DNA from: Burkholderiales bacterium RIFCSPHIGHO2_12_FULL_69_20 | GTDB taxonomy: Bacteria; Pseudomonadota; Gammaproteobacteria; Burkholderiales; Burkholderiaceae_C | DNA: 64,000 bases | Reading direction: 5' to 3' | Assembly (NCBI GenBank): GCA_001770815.1 | Contig: MESD01000016.1 | Span: 7,100-71,099, forward strand | Shown here: piece after piece, positions 10,060 through 17,986 of the stretch | Numbering within the stretch: the first letter of the stretch is position 1 | Layout of the letters: every line of letters starts with the position of its first letter | Translations under genes and position numbers: made by a program | Notes under the pieces: generated by a model | What the model was told of the DNA's origin: nothing | The model's database searches: none | What the model saw: only the letters and a program-made list of their open reading frames with translations

Positions 10060-10776
10060 ATGACCAAGTCCAAGACCAAGACCCCAACCAGGCCCGTGCT
10101 GCGCGCGGGCCTCGTGCTGTTGCTGGCGGCAAGCCTGAGCGCCTGCGGCGGCAGTGACGGCGAGACGCCCGCCTTCATGCAGGTGGACGCCAACGGTGTC
10201 TCCACGATGCAGCCCGCGGCGCTGGGCACGACCCTGGCCGCCTATCCGCTGGAGACGATTTCGGCCGCCGAGGCGCAGAGCCTGGCCTTCATGCGCGAGG
10301 AAGAACAGCTCGCCCATGACGTGTATGCCAGCAACGCGATCCGGTGGCCGGTGCTGCCGATCTTCGGCAACATCGCCACCAGCGAGGCCACCCATTCGGC
10401 AGCGATCAAGACGCTGCTGGATCGCTACCAGTTGCCCGATCCGCTGGCCGGTCTGCCCAACGGCAGCTTCAGCTCGGCGACTTTCCAGGCGCTTTATGCC
10501 GCGCTGGTGGCCGCCAGCGATCCGAGCCTGGTCGACGCGCTGAAGGTGGGCGTGCAGATCGAGGAACTGGACATCCGGGACCTCGAGGCACAGAAGGCCG
10601 GCATCGACAACGCCGACATCCTGCTGGTCTACGACAACCTGTTGCGGGGCTCACGCAACCACCTGCGCTCCTACATGCAGACACTGTTGCAGCAAGGCGG
10701 CAGCTACATGCCGCAGTACATCAGCCAGGCCACGTTCGACGCCATCGTCAACACGCCGATCGAGACCGGCCGCTGA
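10060..10776 (+). CDS. DUF2202 ferritin-like lipoprotein
   Basis: A 238-residue predicted lipoprotein: signal sequence then the lipobox LSAC with Cys29. The DUF2202 domain (about 68-230) is ferritin-like, with acidic/His clusters MREEEQLAHDVY, SEATHSAAI, IEELDIRDLE and RNHLRSY that would line a di-metal site in a four-helix bundle. The family is known from metagenomes and environmental bacteria without an assigned reaction; metal or redox stress is a reasonable guess. GGGAG precedes the ATG. Its gene lies downstream of the small secreted protein and divergent from the regulator/kinase genes, which may control it. Confidence 0.85.
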   Translation: MTKSKTKTPTRPVLRAGLVLLLAASLSACGGSDGETPAFMQVDANGVSTMQPAALGTTLAAYPLETISAAEAQSLAFMREEEQLAHDVYASNAIRWPVLPIFGNIATSEATHSAAIKTLLDRYQLPDPLAGLPNGSFSSATFQALYAALVAASDPSLVDALKVGVQIEELDIRDLEAQKAGIDNADILLVYDNLLRGSRNHLRSYMQTLLQQGGSYMPQYISQATFDAIVNTPIETGR

Positions 10777-10816
10777 AAAACGCGCGAGGCGACCGTGGCC
10801 GCGCTGGGCCAGCGGC

Positions 10817-11632
10817 TCAGCCGACGCCCGGCGCCGCGTCGTAACCCGGCTGCCCCGGCAGCAGCACGCCGGCGATGCGGCCGCTGTCGTCCAGCTTCAG
10901 CCGCGGGTGCAGCGGCGGCAGCGAGGTCAGCGCGGCAGCATGTGCCAGCAGCGCGGCCGCACTGGCGAAGGGCCGCATCGACTGCACCGTGCTGACCGTG
11001 GCGAACTCCATCGGAAAGCCGCCGCGGCCATGATCGTCCAGCGCCGCGGCCGGGTTCACCCAGGCCAGCGTGGTGGTCTCGCCGGCATCCACCTCGGGCA
11101 CCTGCCCGGCCGGTGCACGCGCCACGAAGAACAGCGTGTCGAAGCGCTTGGGCAGGCCCACCGGCGTGACCCAATGACTCCAGGGCTGCAGCGTGCTGGT
11201 GGCCAGCAGCCCGCCGGCCGCCGGCGCCAGCGCGGCCATCGACGCGCCGGCATGCAACCTTGCGCGCAGCGGCGCCCAGCCGCCGTCGCCCGGGTGATGG
11301 TGGTCGGGCGCGCCCAGCCACAGCCCGCATTCCTCGAAACATTCACGCAGCGCCGCCACCGCATAGGCCAGTGCCTGATCACCCACCTGCGTGACCACGC
11401 CGATGCGCTGCAGCAGCCGCTCGGCCGGCTCGTCGCACAGCGCCTGGTGCTCGGGCGAGCCGTCGACGGCATCCACCGCGCCGCCCGGAAACACATAAGC
11501 CCCGGGCATGAAACTGGCCTGCAGCGAGCGGCGCACCATCAGCACCTCGAGCCCCGCGTCGCCGTCGCGCACGATCAGCGTGGTGGCAGCGGGGCGGGGC
11601 AGCACGGGTGCGGTGGGGGTGCGTGAACGCAT
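10817..11632 (-). CDS. NUDIX hydrolase
   Basis: A 271-residue hydrolase of nucleoside-diphosphate-linked substrates. Features are VLMVRRS, FMPGAYVFPGGAVD (about 41-54), and the Nudix catalytic helix AALRECFEECGLWLG, with the metal-binding REXXEE pattern relaxed to RECFEE. This longer type, with an insertion between the FPGG motif and the Nudix helix, resembles the mammalian NUDT19-like group that cleaves CoA esters. Substrate is uncertain. An in-frame GTG at 11659 would add nine residues; the ATG at 11632 is preferred. Confidence 0.85.
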   Translation of the reverse strand: MRSRTPTAPVLPRPAATTLIVRDGDAGLEVLMVRRSLQASFMPGAYVFPGGAVDAVDGSPEHQALCDEPAERLLQRIGVVTQVGDQALAYAVAALRECFEECGLWLGAPDHHHPGDGGWAPLRARLHAGASMAALAPAAGGLLATSTLQPWSHWVTPVGLPKRFDTLFFVARAPAGQVPEVDAGETTTLAWVNPAAALDDHGRGGFPMEFATVSTVQSMRPFASAAALLAHAAALTSLPPLHPRLKLDDSGRIAGVLLPGQPGYDAAPGVG

Positions 11633-11721
11633 GCCGGAATTCCTGGTGACGGTCGTCACAGCCTAGCCGCGGCGCCCGGCGCCACCTGTCACCAACGCGG
11701 CGGCCACGCCTTGGCGGTGCG

Positions 11722-12660
11722 TCAGATGGGCGCCAGCCGGGCGCGTGGATCGTGCCGCGCCAGCCGGCCCAGCAGATGCTCGACCTCGGCCTGCGCGGTG
11801 GCGGTCAACACCGCCGCCGGCGCGCGCATCGCCGCGCTGTTCAGCAGGCCGCGGCGTTTCAGCAGGTACTTGCGCACCGCCAGCCCCACACCGGGCTGCT
11901 GCTCGTAGCGCAGCAGCGGCAGGTGGGCGTCGAACAGATCGTGCGCGGCCTCGCGCTGGCCGCTGGTGGACAAGCGCACGACGTCGCACAGCAGGTCGGG
12001 GAAGGCATAGCCGGTGTTGGCGCCGTCAGCACCGCGTGCCATCTCGTAGTCGAGGAACAGGCCGTTGTTGCCGACCAGGATGGCGATGTGGCGCATGCTG
12101 CCGTCACGCTCGTAACCGCGCAGCGTGCTGATCTTTTCCAGCCCCGGCCAGTCCTCGTGTTTGAGCATCACGCACGACGGCAGCTCGTCGACGATGCGGC
12201 GGATCACCCCCGGCGTCATCTGCACCGAGAAGGTCAGCGGGTAGTCCTGGATCACGAAGGGCACGTCCGCCCCCAGCGCCTGCACCGCCTGCCGGTAATA
12301 GCCGACGATCTGATCGTCGGTGCGCAGCGTATTGGGCGGCGCGATCATCACGCCGGCCGCGCCCGCGGCCATCACCTCCAGCGTCAGCTCGCGCATCGCC
12401 GCAAAGCCCGGCGCCGACACACCCACGATCACCGGCAGCGAGGGCGCGCGCCGGATCATGCGCCGCGCCACGTCCACCCCTTCGGCATGCGTCAGCTTGG
12501 GCGCCTCACCCAGTTGGCCCAGCACCGTGAGGCCGGTGGCGCCGATGCCGAGGTAGAAGTCGACCAGCCGGTCGATGGAGGCGGTGTCGATGCGGCCATC
12601 GGCCAAAAAGGGCGTGGGCGCGATCGGGTAGACGCCTCGGGCTTGGGGGGTGAGCAGCAT
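11722..12660 (-). CDS. DapA/N-acetylneuraminate lyase superfamily aldolase-dehydratase
   Basis: A 312-residue TIM-barrel Schiff-base lyase. The catalytic lysine is Lys167 (CVMLKHED) and the assisting tyrosine Tyr140 (IQDYPL). The usual GTTGE substrate loop reads LGQLGE (47-52), so the substrate is probably not that of true DapA. Likely roles are sugar-acid dehydratase or aldolase in catabolism. RBS GGAG lies about 10 bases before the ATG at 12660. The longer upstream frame lacks conserved sequence. It stands alone, with a 525-base gap upstream. Confidence 0.85.
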   Translation of the reverse strand: MLLTPQARGVYPIAPTPFLADGRIDTASIDRLVDFYLGIGATGLTVLGQLGEAPKLTHAEGVDVARRMIRRAPSLPVIVGVSAPGFAAMRELTLEVMAAGAAGVMIAPPNTLRTDDQIVGYYRQAVQALGADVPFVIQDYPLTFSVQMTPGVIRRIVDELPSCVMLKHEDWPGLEKISTLRGYERDGSMRHIAILVGNNGLFLDYEMARGADGANTGYAFPDLLCDVVRLSTSGQREAAHDLFDAHLPLLRYEQQPGVGLAVRKYLLKRRGLLNSAAMRAPAAVLTATAQAEVEHLLGRLARHDPRARLAPI

Positions 12661-13185
12661 CTTGGGGCTCCGGTGACAGGGATGACCTGCATTCTGGGTC
12701 CGTCGGCCCGTGCGTAAGGCGCCGCGCTCGTTGCTCTGGCGGATGAGACCGGACAACGACATCGCGAGGGATGCGCCGCAGCGGAGGTCGAAGGTCCGCA
12801 TGCGATCTGCCACTGGCCGATGCCCACGCCAGCGCCGACGCCATCACGCCCCCGTCCATGGTCCATGGCCGCCCGAGGGGCCATCGACGTTCGCGCGTAC
12901 CTGCATCTGTCCGGCGCTGCGGTTCAACCGCGGCGAGTGAAGTCAACGCGCTGAGCGCCGCTGCCACGTCCGGTTCGGGCTGCTGTCGGACCGCTGCGAG
13001 TCGGCGGTTTACCGGCAACCGGTATCGGCCAAAGTGCGCAGCTTGCCGGCGGACGCCCCCTGGATTCGGGGGCTGCCATGAGCCTTGCGCGAGGTTTCCC
13101 ATGCGTAGACACAAGTCAGCCGCGACCTTGTGCATCCCACCTGTGCGTGTCGGCTCCTTCCCACCATCCGCCTCCCGGAGCATTG
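12661..13185. other. Gene-free region between DapA-like gene and PEP-CTERM gene
   Basis: 525 bases holding two divergent promoters and no convincing gene; six-frame translations are shadow-like. It contains a perfect 6-bp inverted repeat TACCGG (13010-13015)/CCGGTA (13019-13024) and a segment around 12950-13065 whose composition is unlike a simple promoter and which looks like the remnant of a dispersed or degenerate element. I could not match it to anything. The RBS for the PEP-CTERM gene, CCCGGAG, is at 13174-13180. Confidence 0.4.
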
Positions 13186-13899
13186 ATGTCGACTCGCCAG
13201 TTACCCGGCCTCTTACTTGCCAGCCTCGCCGCGCTGAGCACTGCTGGTCCCGCAACCGCAAGCAACCTGATTGATGCAACCTACGGCGCAGGCGTCGGAA
13301 GTTTCGAAGTGGGTTCGTTTGCGCCCAGAGGCACCGGCAACTTCAACTTCCAGTCGCTGCTCGGGGGTGCGACAACCATCACAGGGTGGCTGGTGGGCGG
13401 GGTTGGTGTGGATTGGTTGAGCACACCAAATTACGGCGCCAGTGACGGCTTGCACGCGGTTGATCTGGGCTACTACGACGCCGGGGCGGGTTCGATGGCG
13501 ATCAGCGTGCCCACGGTGATCGGCGCCACCTACGCCTTGAGCTTCGATGCCGCCGCGGTGCCTGGCTTCCCGTCGTACCACAATGCCGGAACGGTCAGCG
13601 CGGGTTCGTTCACGGCTGCGTTCGCACCGGGCTATTCGCCGCTCAACGATTTTGAAGGTCAGGTTTTCGAAGCCCAGCAGTTCTCGTTTGTGGCGACGAG
13701 CGCGCACACGACGCTGACCTTTGCCGCCTCGGTGGCGGACACCAGCTACGGGCCGGTCATCGACAACGTGAGCATCAGCCTCAGCGCGCTGCCGGTTCCA
13801 GAGCCAGCAGTTGCTTGGCTTTGGCTGGCGGGGCTCGCCGCGATGCCAGCGTTGCGCCGCTTGTCGGCCCGCCGCCAGCGCGCCGACAACGCTGCCTAG
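13186..13899 (+). CDS. PEP-CTERM protein with choice-of-anchor C (DUF642-like) domain
   Basis: A 237-residue exported protein. The signal peptide spans about residues 1-25 (ends TAGPATAS). The body matches the choice-of-anchor C pattern: GSFEVG, TTITGWLVGGVGVDWL and ASDGLHAVDL. The C-terminus is a PEP-CTERM sorting signal, VPEPAVAWLWLAGLAA followed by a basic RRLSARRQR tail. Such proteins are processed by an exosortase and found with exopolysaccharide in Betaproteobacteria; no exosortase is in the window. RBS CCCGGAG supports the ATG at 13186. It has no operon partners. Confidence 0.88.
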   Translation: MSTRQLPGLLLASLAALSTAGPATASNLIDATYGAGVGSFEVGSFAPRGTGNFNFQSLLGGATTITGWLVGGVGVDWLSTPNYGASDGLHAVDLGYYDAGAGSMAISVPTVIGATYALSFDAAAVPGFPSYHNAGTVSAGSFTAAFAPGYSPLNDFEGQVFEAQQFSFVATSAHTTLTFAASVADTSYGPVIDNVSISLSALPVPEPAVAWLWLAGLAAMPALRRLSARRQRADNAA

Positions 13900-14296
13900 G
13901 AGCACTTCAGCATCCTGGCGTCAGGTGGTGCTGGCCCGGTAACCCGGCGGCTCTCGATGCCGCGGGGCCTACTCATAGTGCATCGCCAGCGCCAGCAAAT
14001 GGGCGCGGTGCAACGCAGCCGGCCAAGTCGTGCAGAAGTTGAAGACTTCCAATTTGCTACGAACATCCTGGCGCTGGATCAGCCCATGCTGAGCCGCCGC
14101 TTCTGGGTGGCCTGTTGGGTGAAATCTGCTTCCGCTTCGGGGTCGAGGCCCGCCGGCCGGTGCCATGGACTCACCGCCCGGGAGCAGTCGCACGGTCGAT
14201 GTGGCCTCCGCGGTGAACCAGTCCTGAACGCTGCCGGGGTTGGCCTACCGGCCGGCCAACATCGACTCTGCGCTGACCGGCGGCGCCGAAGTCGCT
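13900..14296. other. Gene-free region between PEP-CTERM and VapC-like genes
   Basis: 397 bases with no supported gene. A short minus-strand frame (13969-14193) exists but has no start context, motif or family resemblance. Base composition around 14020-14090 is lower in GC than its surroundings. It may be a decayed gene next to the toxin-antitoxin pair, but nothing definite can be read. Confidence 0.35.
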
Positions 14297-14704
14297 TCAG
14301 ACCAGCAACTCCACCGGCGGCGTCAGCGCGAGCGCCTTTGCCCGCTTCGCAAGTCGTTGGTCGAATGTCGCGAATCCGGAGGCACGGGGACTGCGCGCCA
14401 GATGCAGCGCATCAGCGAAATCGAGGCCCTTGTCGAACGCTTCGACCGCCATCAGCACCGCGTCGCGATCTTCGAGCGTGATGTGCTCGATGCTCGCCAG
14501 CGCACGCAACACGCGTGAAATGTCCCGGGTCGGCAGTTCGTAGAACCCACGCATGACCCACTCCAGTTCCAGCAAAACGGTCACCGAGACGAACGATCGT
14601 TCGGCGAGCGCTGCGACGGCCGCGGGCCGTTGTCTGGCAGCCTGCGCATCGTCGGCATCATCGACGAAGAACCGCGCCAGGACGTTCGTGTCCAGGGCTC
14701 TCAT
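14297..14704 (-). CDS. VapC-family PIN-domain toxin
   Basis: A 135-residue PIN nuclease of a type II toxin-antitoxin system; such toxins cut tRNA or rRNA to stop translation. The acidic active site is complete: Asp5 (ALDTNVL), Glu46 (LLELEWV), Asp95 and Asp98 (DFADALHLA), and Asp115 (TFDQRL). The ATG at 14704 overlaps the antitoxin stop (ATGA), which identifies the start and couples translation. The pair is flanked by gaps of about 400 and 230 bases, consistent with a mobile cassette. Confidence 0.9.
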   Translation of the reverse strand: MRALDTNVLARFFVDDADDAQAARQRPAAVAALAERSFVSVTVLLELEWVMRGFYELPTRDISRVLRALASIEHITLEDRDAVLMAVEAFDKGLDFADALHLARSPRASGFATFDQRLAKRAKALALTPPVELLV

Positions 14705-14964
14705 GCCTTGCTGCGTTGCGATCGGGTCAGCAGCGACGCCGGGTCGAAATCCTCCAGGCGGCGTGGAACACCGCGCGCTGGCGCCTTGACCATGCCCGCC
14801 ATGGCGGTCATGTCGGCCGTCGCGACCGAGCGGACGACGCGCAGCTTCAGCCCGTCCGATTCTTCGAGTACCTCGATCCTGGCGCCTGCACCCATGCCGA
14901 GTCGGCGCCGCAACTCGGCGGGCAACACGATCTGGCCTTTCGATGAGACGAGGAGCGTCGACAT
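14701..14964 (-). CDS. AbrB/MazE-family antitoxin
   Basis: An 87-residue antitoxin with an N-terminal swapped-hairpin AbrB DNA-binding domain: STLLVSSKGQIVLPAELRRRLG. Its C-terminal half, disordered and basic, would wrap the partner toxin. The ATG at 14964 follows a GGGA element; a TTG four codons upstream is less likely. AbrB-type antitoxins bind their own promoter with the toxin as corepressor. It is co-transcribed with and precedes the VapC-like toxin. Confidence 0.88.
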   Translation of the reverse strand: MSTLLVSSKGQIVLPAELRRRLGMGAGARIEVLEESDGLKLRVVRSVATADMTAMAGMVKAPARGVPRRLEDFDPASLLTRSQRSKA

Positions 14965-15195
14965 GATGATTCCCAAACGGAGTACTCAAGTTTCATCGTA
15001 GCCCGGCTTACGTGGTAAGTCAAAGGTCAGCCACCCCGCGCTCGCCCGGACCGCAGCGGTGTGCCAAGGGACACTCGCTGTCACCGAGTTCACGCCGGTC
15101 GCCACCATTTCGGCGATCTGCGCCGCGGTTTGCCCCGGTACCGCCAGCTGGCACTAGGCGCTATCGTCGACGGCTCACCACGAAAGGAAACACCC

Positions 15196-16047
15196 ATGAA
15201 GATCGCCTTCTTCGGCACCGGCCTGATGGGTTCGGGCTTCGTGCGCCGCCTGCGCGCCAGTGGCCATGACGTGAACGTGTGGAACCGCAGCGCCGCCAAG
15301 GCGCGTGCGCTCGAAGGCGACGGCATCCGCGCCTTCGACGACCCCACCGCGGCGCTGGCCGGCGCCGACCGCATCCACCTGTCGCTGGCCGACGATGCCT
15401 CGGTCGACGCCGTGCTCGAGCCGATCGCCGCCGCGATCCCGTCGACGACCTGGATCGTCGACCACACCACCACCGCCGTCACGCCCACCGCCGAGCGGGT
15501 GGCACGCTGGCAGGCGCGCGGCCGCCACTACGTGCATGCACCGGTCTTCATGGGCCCGGCCAATGCCGCCGACGGCACCGGGCTGATGCTGGTGTCGGGC
15601 GACCAGGCGCAGCACGACGCGCTGCTGCCGTCGCTGCAGCAGATGACCGGCACCGTGCTCTACCTGGGTGCGGCGCCCGAGCGGGCGGCGGCGTTCAAGC
15701 TGTTCGGCAACCTCACGCTGATCGGCATCATGGGCGTGCTGGGCGACGTCAACCGGCTGGCGCATGCGGTGGGCATCACCACCGAAGACGCGTTCTCGCT
15801 GTTCCAGCACTTCAACCCCGGCCAGTCGCTGCCGGCCCGCGCGGCGCGCATCGCCACCGGCGATGTCACCCAGCCCGCGTTCGAGCTGGCGATGGCGCGC
15901 AAGGACGTGCGGCTGATGATCGAGGAAGCCCAGCGCGGTGGTTTGGAATTGATGGTGATGCCCGGCGTGGCCGCAATGTTCGACGCGGCCATCGCGCGCG
16001 GCGAAGGGGCACTCGATTCAAGCGCCGCGGCGCGCGTGCCGGGCTGA
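15196..16047 (+). CDS. 3-hydroxyisobutyrate dehydrogenase-like NAD(P)-dependent oxidoreductase
   Basis: A 283-residue beta-hydroxyacid dehydrogenase. The Rossmann loop FFGTGLMGSGFVRRL starts at residue 5, followed by VWNRS, a hallmark of the family. The substrate block at about 112-122 reads APVFMGPANAADGTG, and the catalytic lysine is expected in AAAFKLFGNL near 170. The substrate is not determinable; candidates are 3-hydroxyisobutyrate, tartronate semialdehyde or similar. AAAGGA precedes the ATG. A glutathione transferase gene follows after 40 bases and is probably co-transcribed. Confidence 0.88.
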   Translation: MKIAFFGTGLMGSGFVRRLRASGHDVNVWNRSAAKARALEGDGIRAFDDPTAALAGADRIHLSLADDASVDAVLEPIAAAIPSTTWIVDHTTTAVTPTAERVARWQARGRHYVHAPVFMGPANAADGTGLMLVSGDQAQHDALLPSLQQMTGTVLYLGAAPERAAAFKLFGNLTLIGIMGVLGDVNRLAHAVGITTEDAFSLFQHFNPGQSLPARAARIATGDVTQPAFELAMARKDVRLMIEEAQRGGLELMVMPGVAAMFDAAIARGEGALDSSAAARVPG

Positions 16048-16087
16048 CTTGCCCGTCCACCCTTCCCAACATCCCGGAGACAAGCCC

Positions 16088-16702
16088 ATGCTGTTCTACG
16101 ACTCGGTCGGCCCCAACCCGCGCATGGTGCGCATGTTCGCCGCCGAACGCGGCATCGCGCTGCCCAGCACCAAGATCGACCTGCGCGGCGGCGAGAACCG
16201 CCAGCCGCCCTACCTGGCCAAGAACCCGGCCGGCCAGATGCCCGCGCTCGAACTCGACGACGGCTTCGTGCTGGCCGAGATCACCGCGATCTGCGAGTAC
16301 CTCGACGAGACCGCCACCAGTGGCCCGTCGCTGATCGGCGCCGACGCCCGGCAGCGGGCCGAGGCACGCATGTGGACACGCCGCATCGACCTCTACATCG
16401 TCGAGCCGCTGACCGCCGGTTTCAGGTATGCCGAGGGGCTGAAGATGTTCCAGTCACGCATGCACTGCATCCCGCACGCGGCCGACGACTTCAAGGCCAT
16501 CGCGCAGCAGAAGCTGGCCTGGCTGGATGGCCAGATCGCCGGCCGCGAGTTCGTCTGCGGCGATCGGCTGACGATGGCCGACATCCTGCTGTTCGCCTTC
16601 CTCGACTTCGGCAACGGCGTGGGCCAGCCGCTGAACCCGGCGCTGACCCAGGTGGCCGCTCACTTTGCGCGCATGAAAGCCAGGCCCAGCGCAGCGGCCT
16701 GA
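16088..16702 (+). CDS. Glutathione S-transferase family protein
   Basis: A 204-residue two-domain transferase. The N-terminal thioredoxin-like domain has NPRMVRMFAAERG and the glutathione-binding block GQMPALELDDG...LAEITAICEYL, with cis-Pro at the start of the third strand. The C-terminal helical domain has the N-capping motif LTMADILLFAFLDF. The reaction is unknown; stress defence or a glutathione-dependent catabolic step are possible. RBS-like GGAG precedes the ATG at 16088. It converges on the acyl-CoA dehydrogenase genes with a 39-base gap and no clear terminator. Confidence 0.9.
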   Translation: MLFYDSVGPNPRMVRMFAAERGIALPSTKIDLRGGENRQPPYLAKNPAGQMPALELDDGFVLAEITAICEYLDETATSGPSLIGADARQRAEARMWTRRIDLYIVEPLTAGFRYAEGLKMFQSRMHCIPHAADDFKAIAQQKLAWLDGQIAGREFVCGDRLTMADILLFAFLDFGNGVGQPLNPALTQVAAHFARMKARPSAAA

Positions 16703-16741
16703 GCGGGCGGGCTTCGGCGCGCAGCCGGGGGCCCCTATCGA

Positions 16742-17986
16742 TCAGCGGGTGCGCGTCGGGATCTGGTTGAACGGCAGGCCGCGGTCGGCGCGCATGTCGG
16801 CCGGCAGGCCCAGCACCCGCTCGGCGATGATGTTGCGCAGGATCTCGTCGGTGCCGCCCTCGATGCGCGTGGCCGGCGAGCGCAGCAGCATGGCCTGGAA
16901 GCGCGCCGACGCACTGGGCTGCGCGCCGTCCACCAGCACACCGCTGGCGCCCTGCAAGTCGAGCGCAAACGCGGCGATCTCCTGCAGCGTGCTGCCGGCC
17001 ACCAGCTTGCCGATCGAGTTCTCGGGCCCCGGCGTCTGGCCCTTGCTCAAGGCCGAGATGCTGCGGTAGGCGGTGTACTTCAGGCCGCTGGTGCGCACCG
17101 CCCAGGTGGCCAGCTTGGCCCTTACCGCCGGGTCGTCGATCGCCAGGCCGTGGCCGGTGTCGAAACTGCTGCAGAAATCCAGCATCTCGGGGAAGCCGGT
17201 GGGCATGCCCGCGCCGATCGACAAACGCTCGTTCATCAGCGTGGTCAGCGACACGCGCCAGCCCTGGCCCACGCCGCCCAGGCGCTGGTGGTCGGGCACC
17301 CGCACGTCGTTGAAGAACACCTCGTTGAAACCCGACTGGCCGTTGACCTGCTTGATCGGCCGGACTTCGATGCCGGGGCTCTTCATGTCGAGGAAGAACA
17401 TCGTCAGGCCGTCGTGCTTGACCACGTTGGGGTCGGTGCGGGTGAGGATCATGCCGAAGTCGGAATAGTGGGCCCCGCTGGTCCAGATCTTCTGGCCGTT
17501 GAGGACCCACTCGTCACCTTGCTTTTCTGCCTTGGTGCGCAGACCGGCCAGGTCGGAGCCCGCCACCGGCTCGGAGAACAGCTGGCACCACACCTCTTGC
17601 CCCGAGGCCAGCGGGGGCAGGTAGCGGCGCTTGTGCTCCTCAGCGGCATAGGCCATCAGCGTCGGCGCGATCATGCCCTGGCCGATGATGAACATGCCGG
17701 CCAGCTTGCCGTAGACGCCCTCCTCCTGCTGCCAGATCACCCGCTCGATCGGGCTGGCACCGCGGCCGCCGTACTCCTGGGGCCAGTGCAGGCAGGCCCA
17801 GCCGGCGTCGGCCTTGGTCTTCTGCCAGGCCTTGCTGGCGGCGAGCACGTCGCCCGAACGCAGCGGCGGTTGGCCGAAGCCGGCCAGCTCCAACTCGTCG
17901 CGCAACTGCACCGGCGCGTTGGCCTGGATCCAGGCGCGGGCCTCGGCGCGGAACGCAGCTTCGCTGGGGTTGTCGTCGAAGTTCAT
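16742..17986 (-). CDS. Acyl-CoA dehydrogenase (second of a pair)
   Basis: A 414-residue FAD flavoenzyme that introduces a double bond into an acyl-CoA. It shows the family blocks CQLFSEPVAGSDLAGL (FAD/substrate binding), WVLNGQKIWTSGAH, and the C-terminal RIEGGTDEILRNIIAERVLGLP. The position of the catalytic base in this long-chain/FadE17-like subgroup is not obvious, so activity is inferred. Its ATG overlaps the stop of the upstream acyl-CoA dehydrogenase (17983-17986, ATGA); the two probably form a heteromer, as seen for paired steroid or branched-acyl dehydrogenases. Confidence 0.9.
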   Translation of the reverse strand: MNFDDNPSEAAFRAEARAWIQANAPVQLRDELELAGFGQPPLRSGDVLAASKAWQKTKADAGWACLHWPQEYGGRGASPIERVIWQQEEGVYGKLAGMFIIGQGMIAPTLMAYAAEEHKRRYLPPLASGQEVWCQLFSEPVAGSDLAGLRTKAEKQGDEWVLNGQKIWTSGAHYSDFGMILTRTDPNVVKHDGLTMFFLDMKSPGIEVRPIKQVNGQSGFNEVFFNDVRVPDHQRLGGVGQGWRVSLTTLMNERLSIGAGMPTGFPEMLDFCSSFDTGHGLAIDDPAVRAKLATWAVRTSGLKYTAYRSISALSKGQTPGPENSIGKLVAGSTLQEIAAFALDLQGASGVLVDGAQPSASARFQAMLLRSPATRIEGGTDEILRNIIAERVLGLPADMRADRGLPFNQIPTRTR

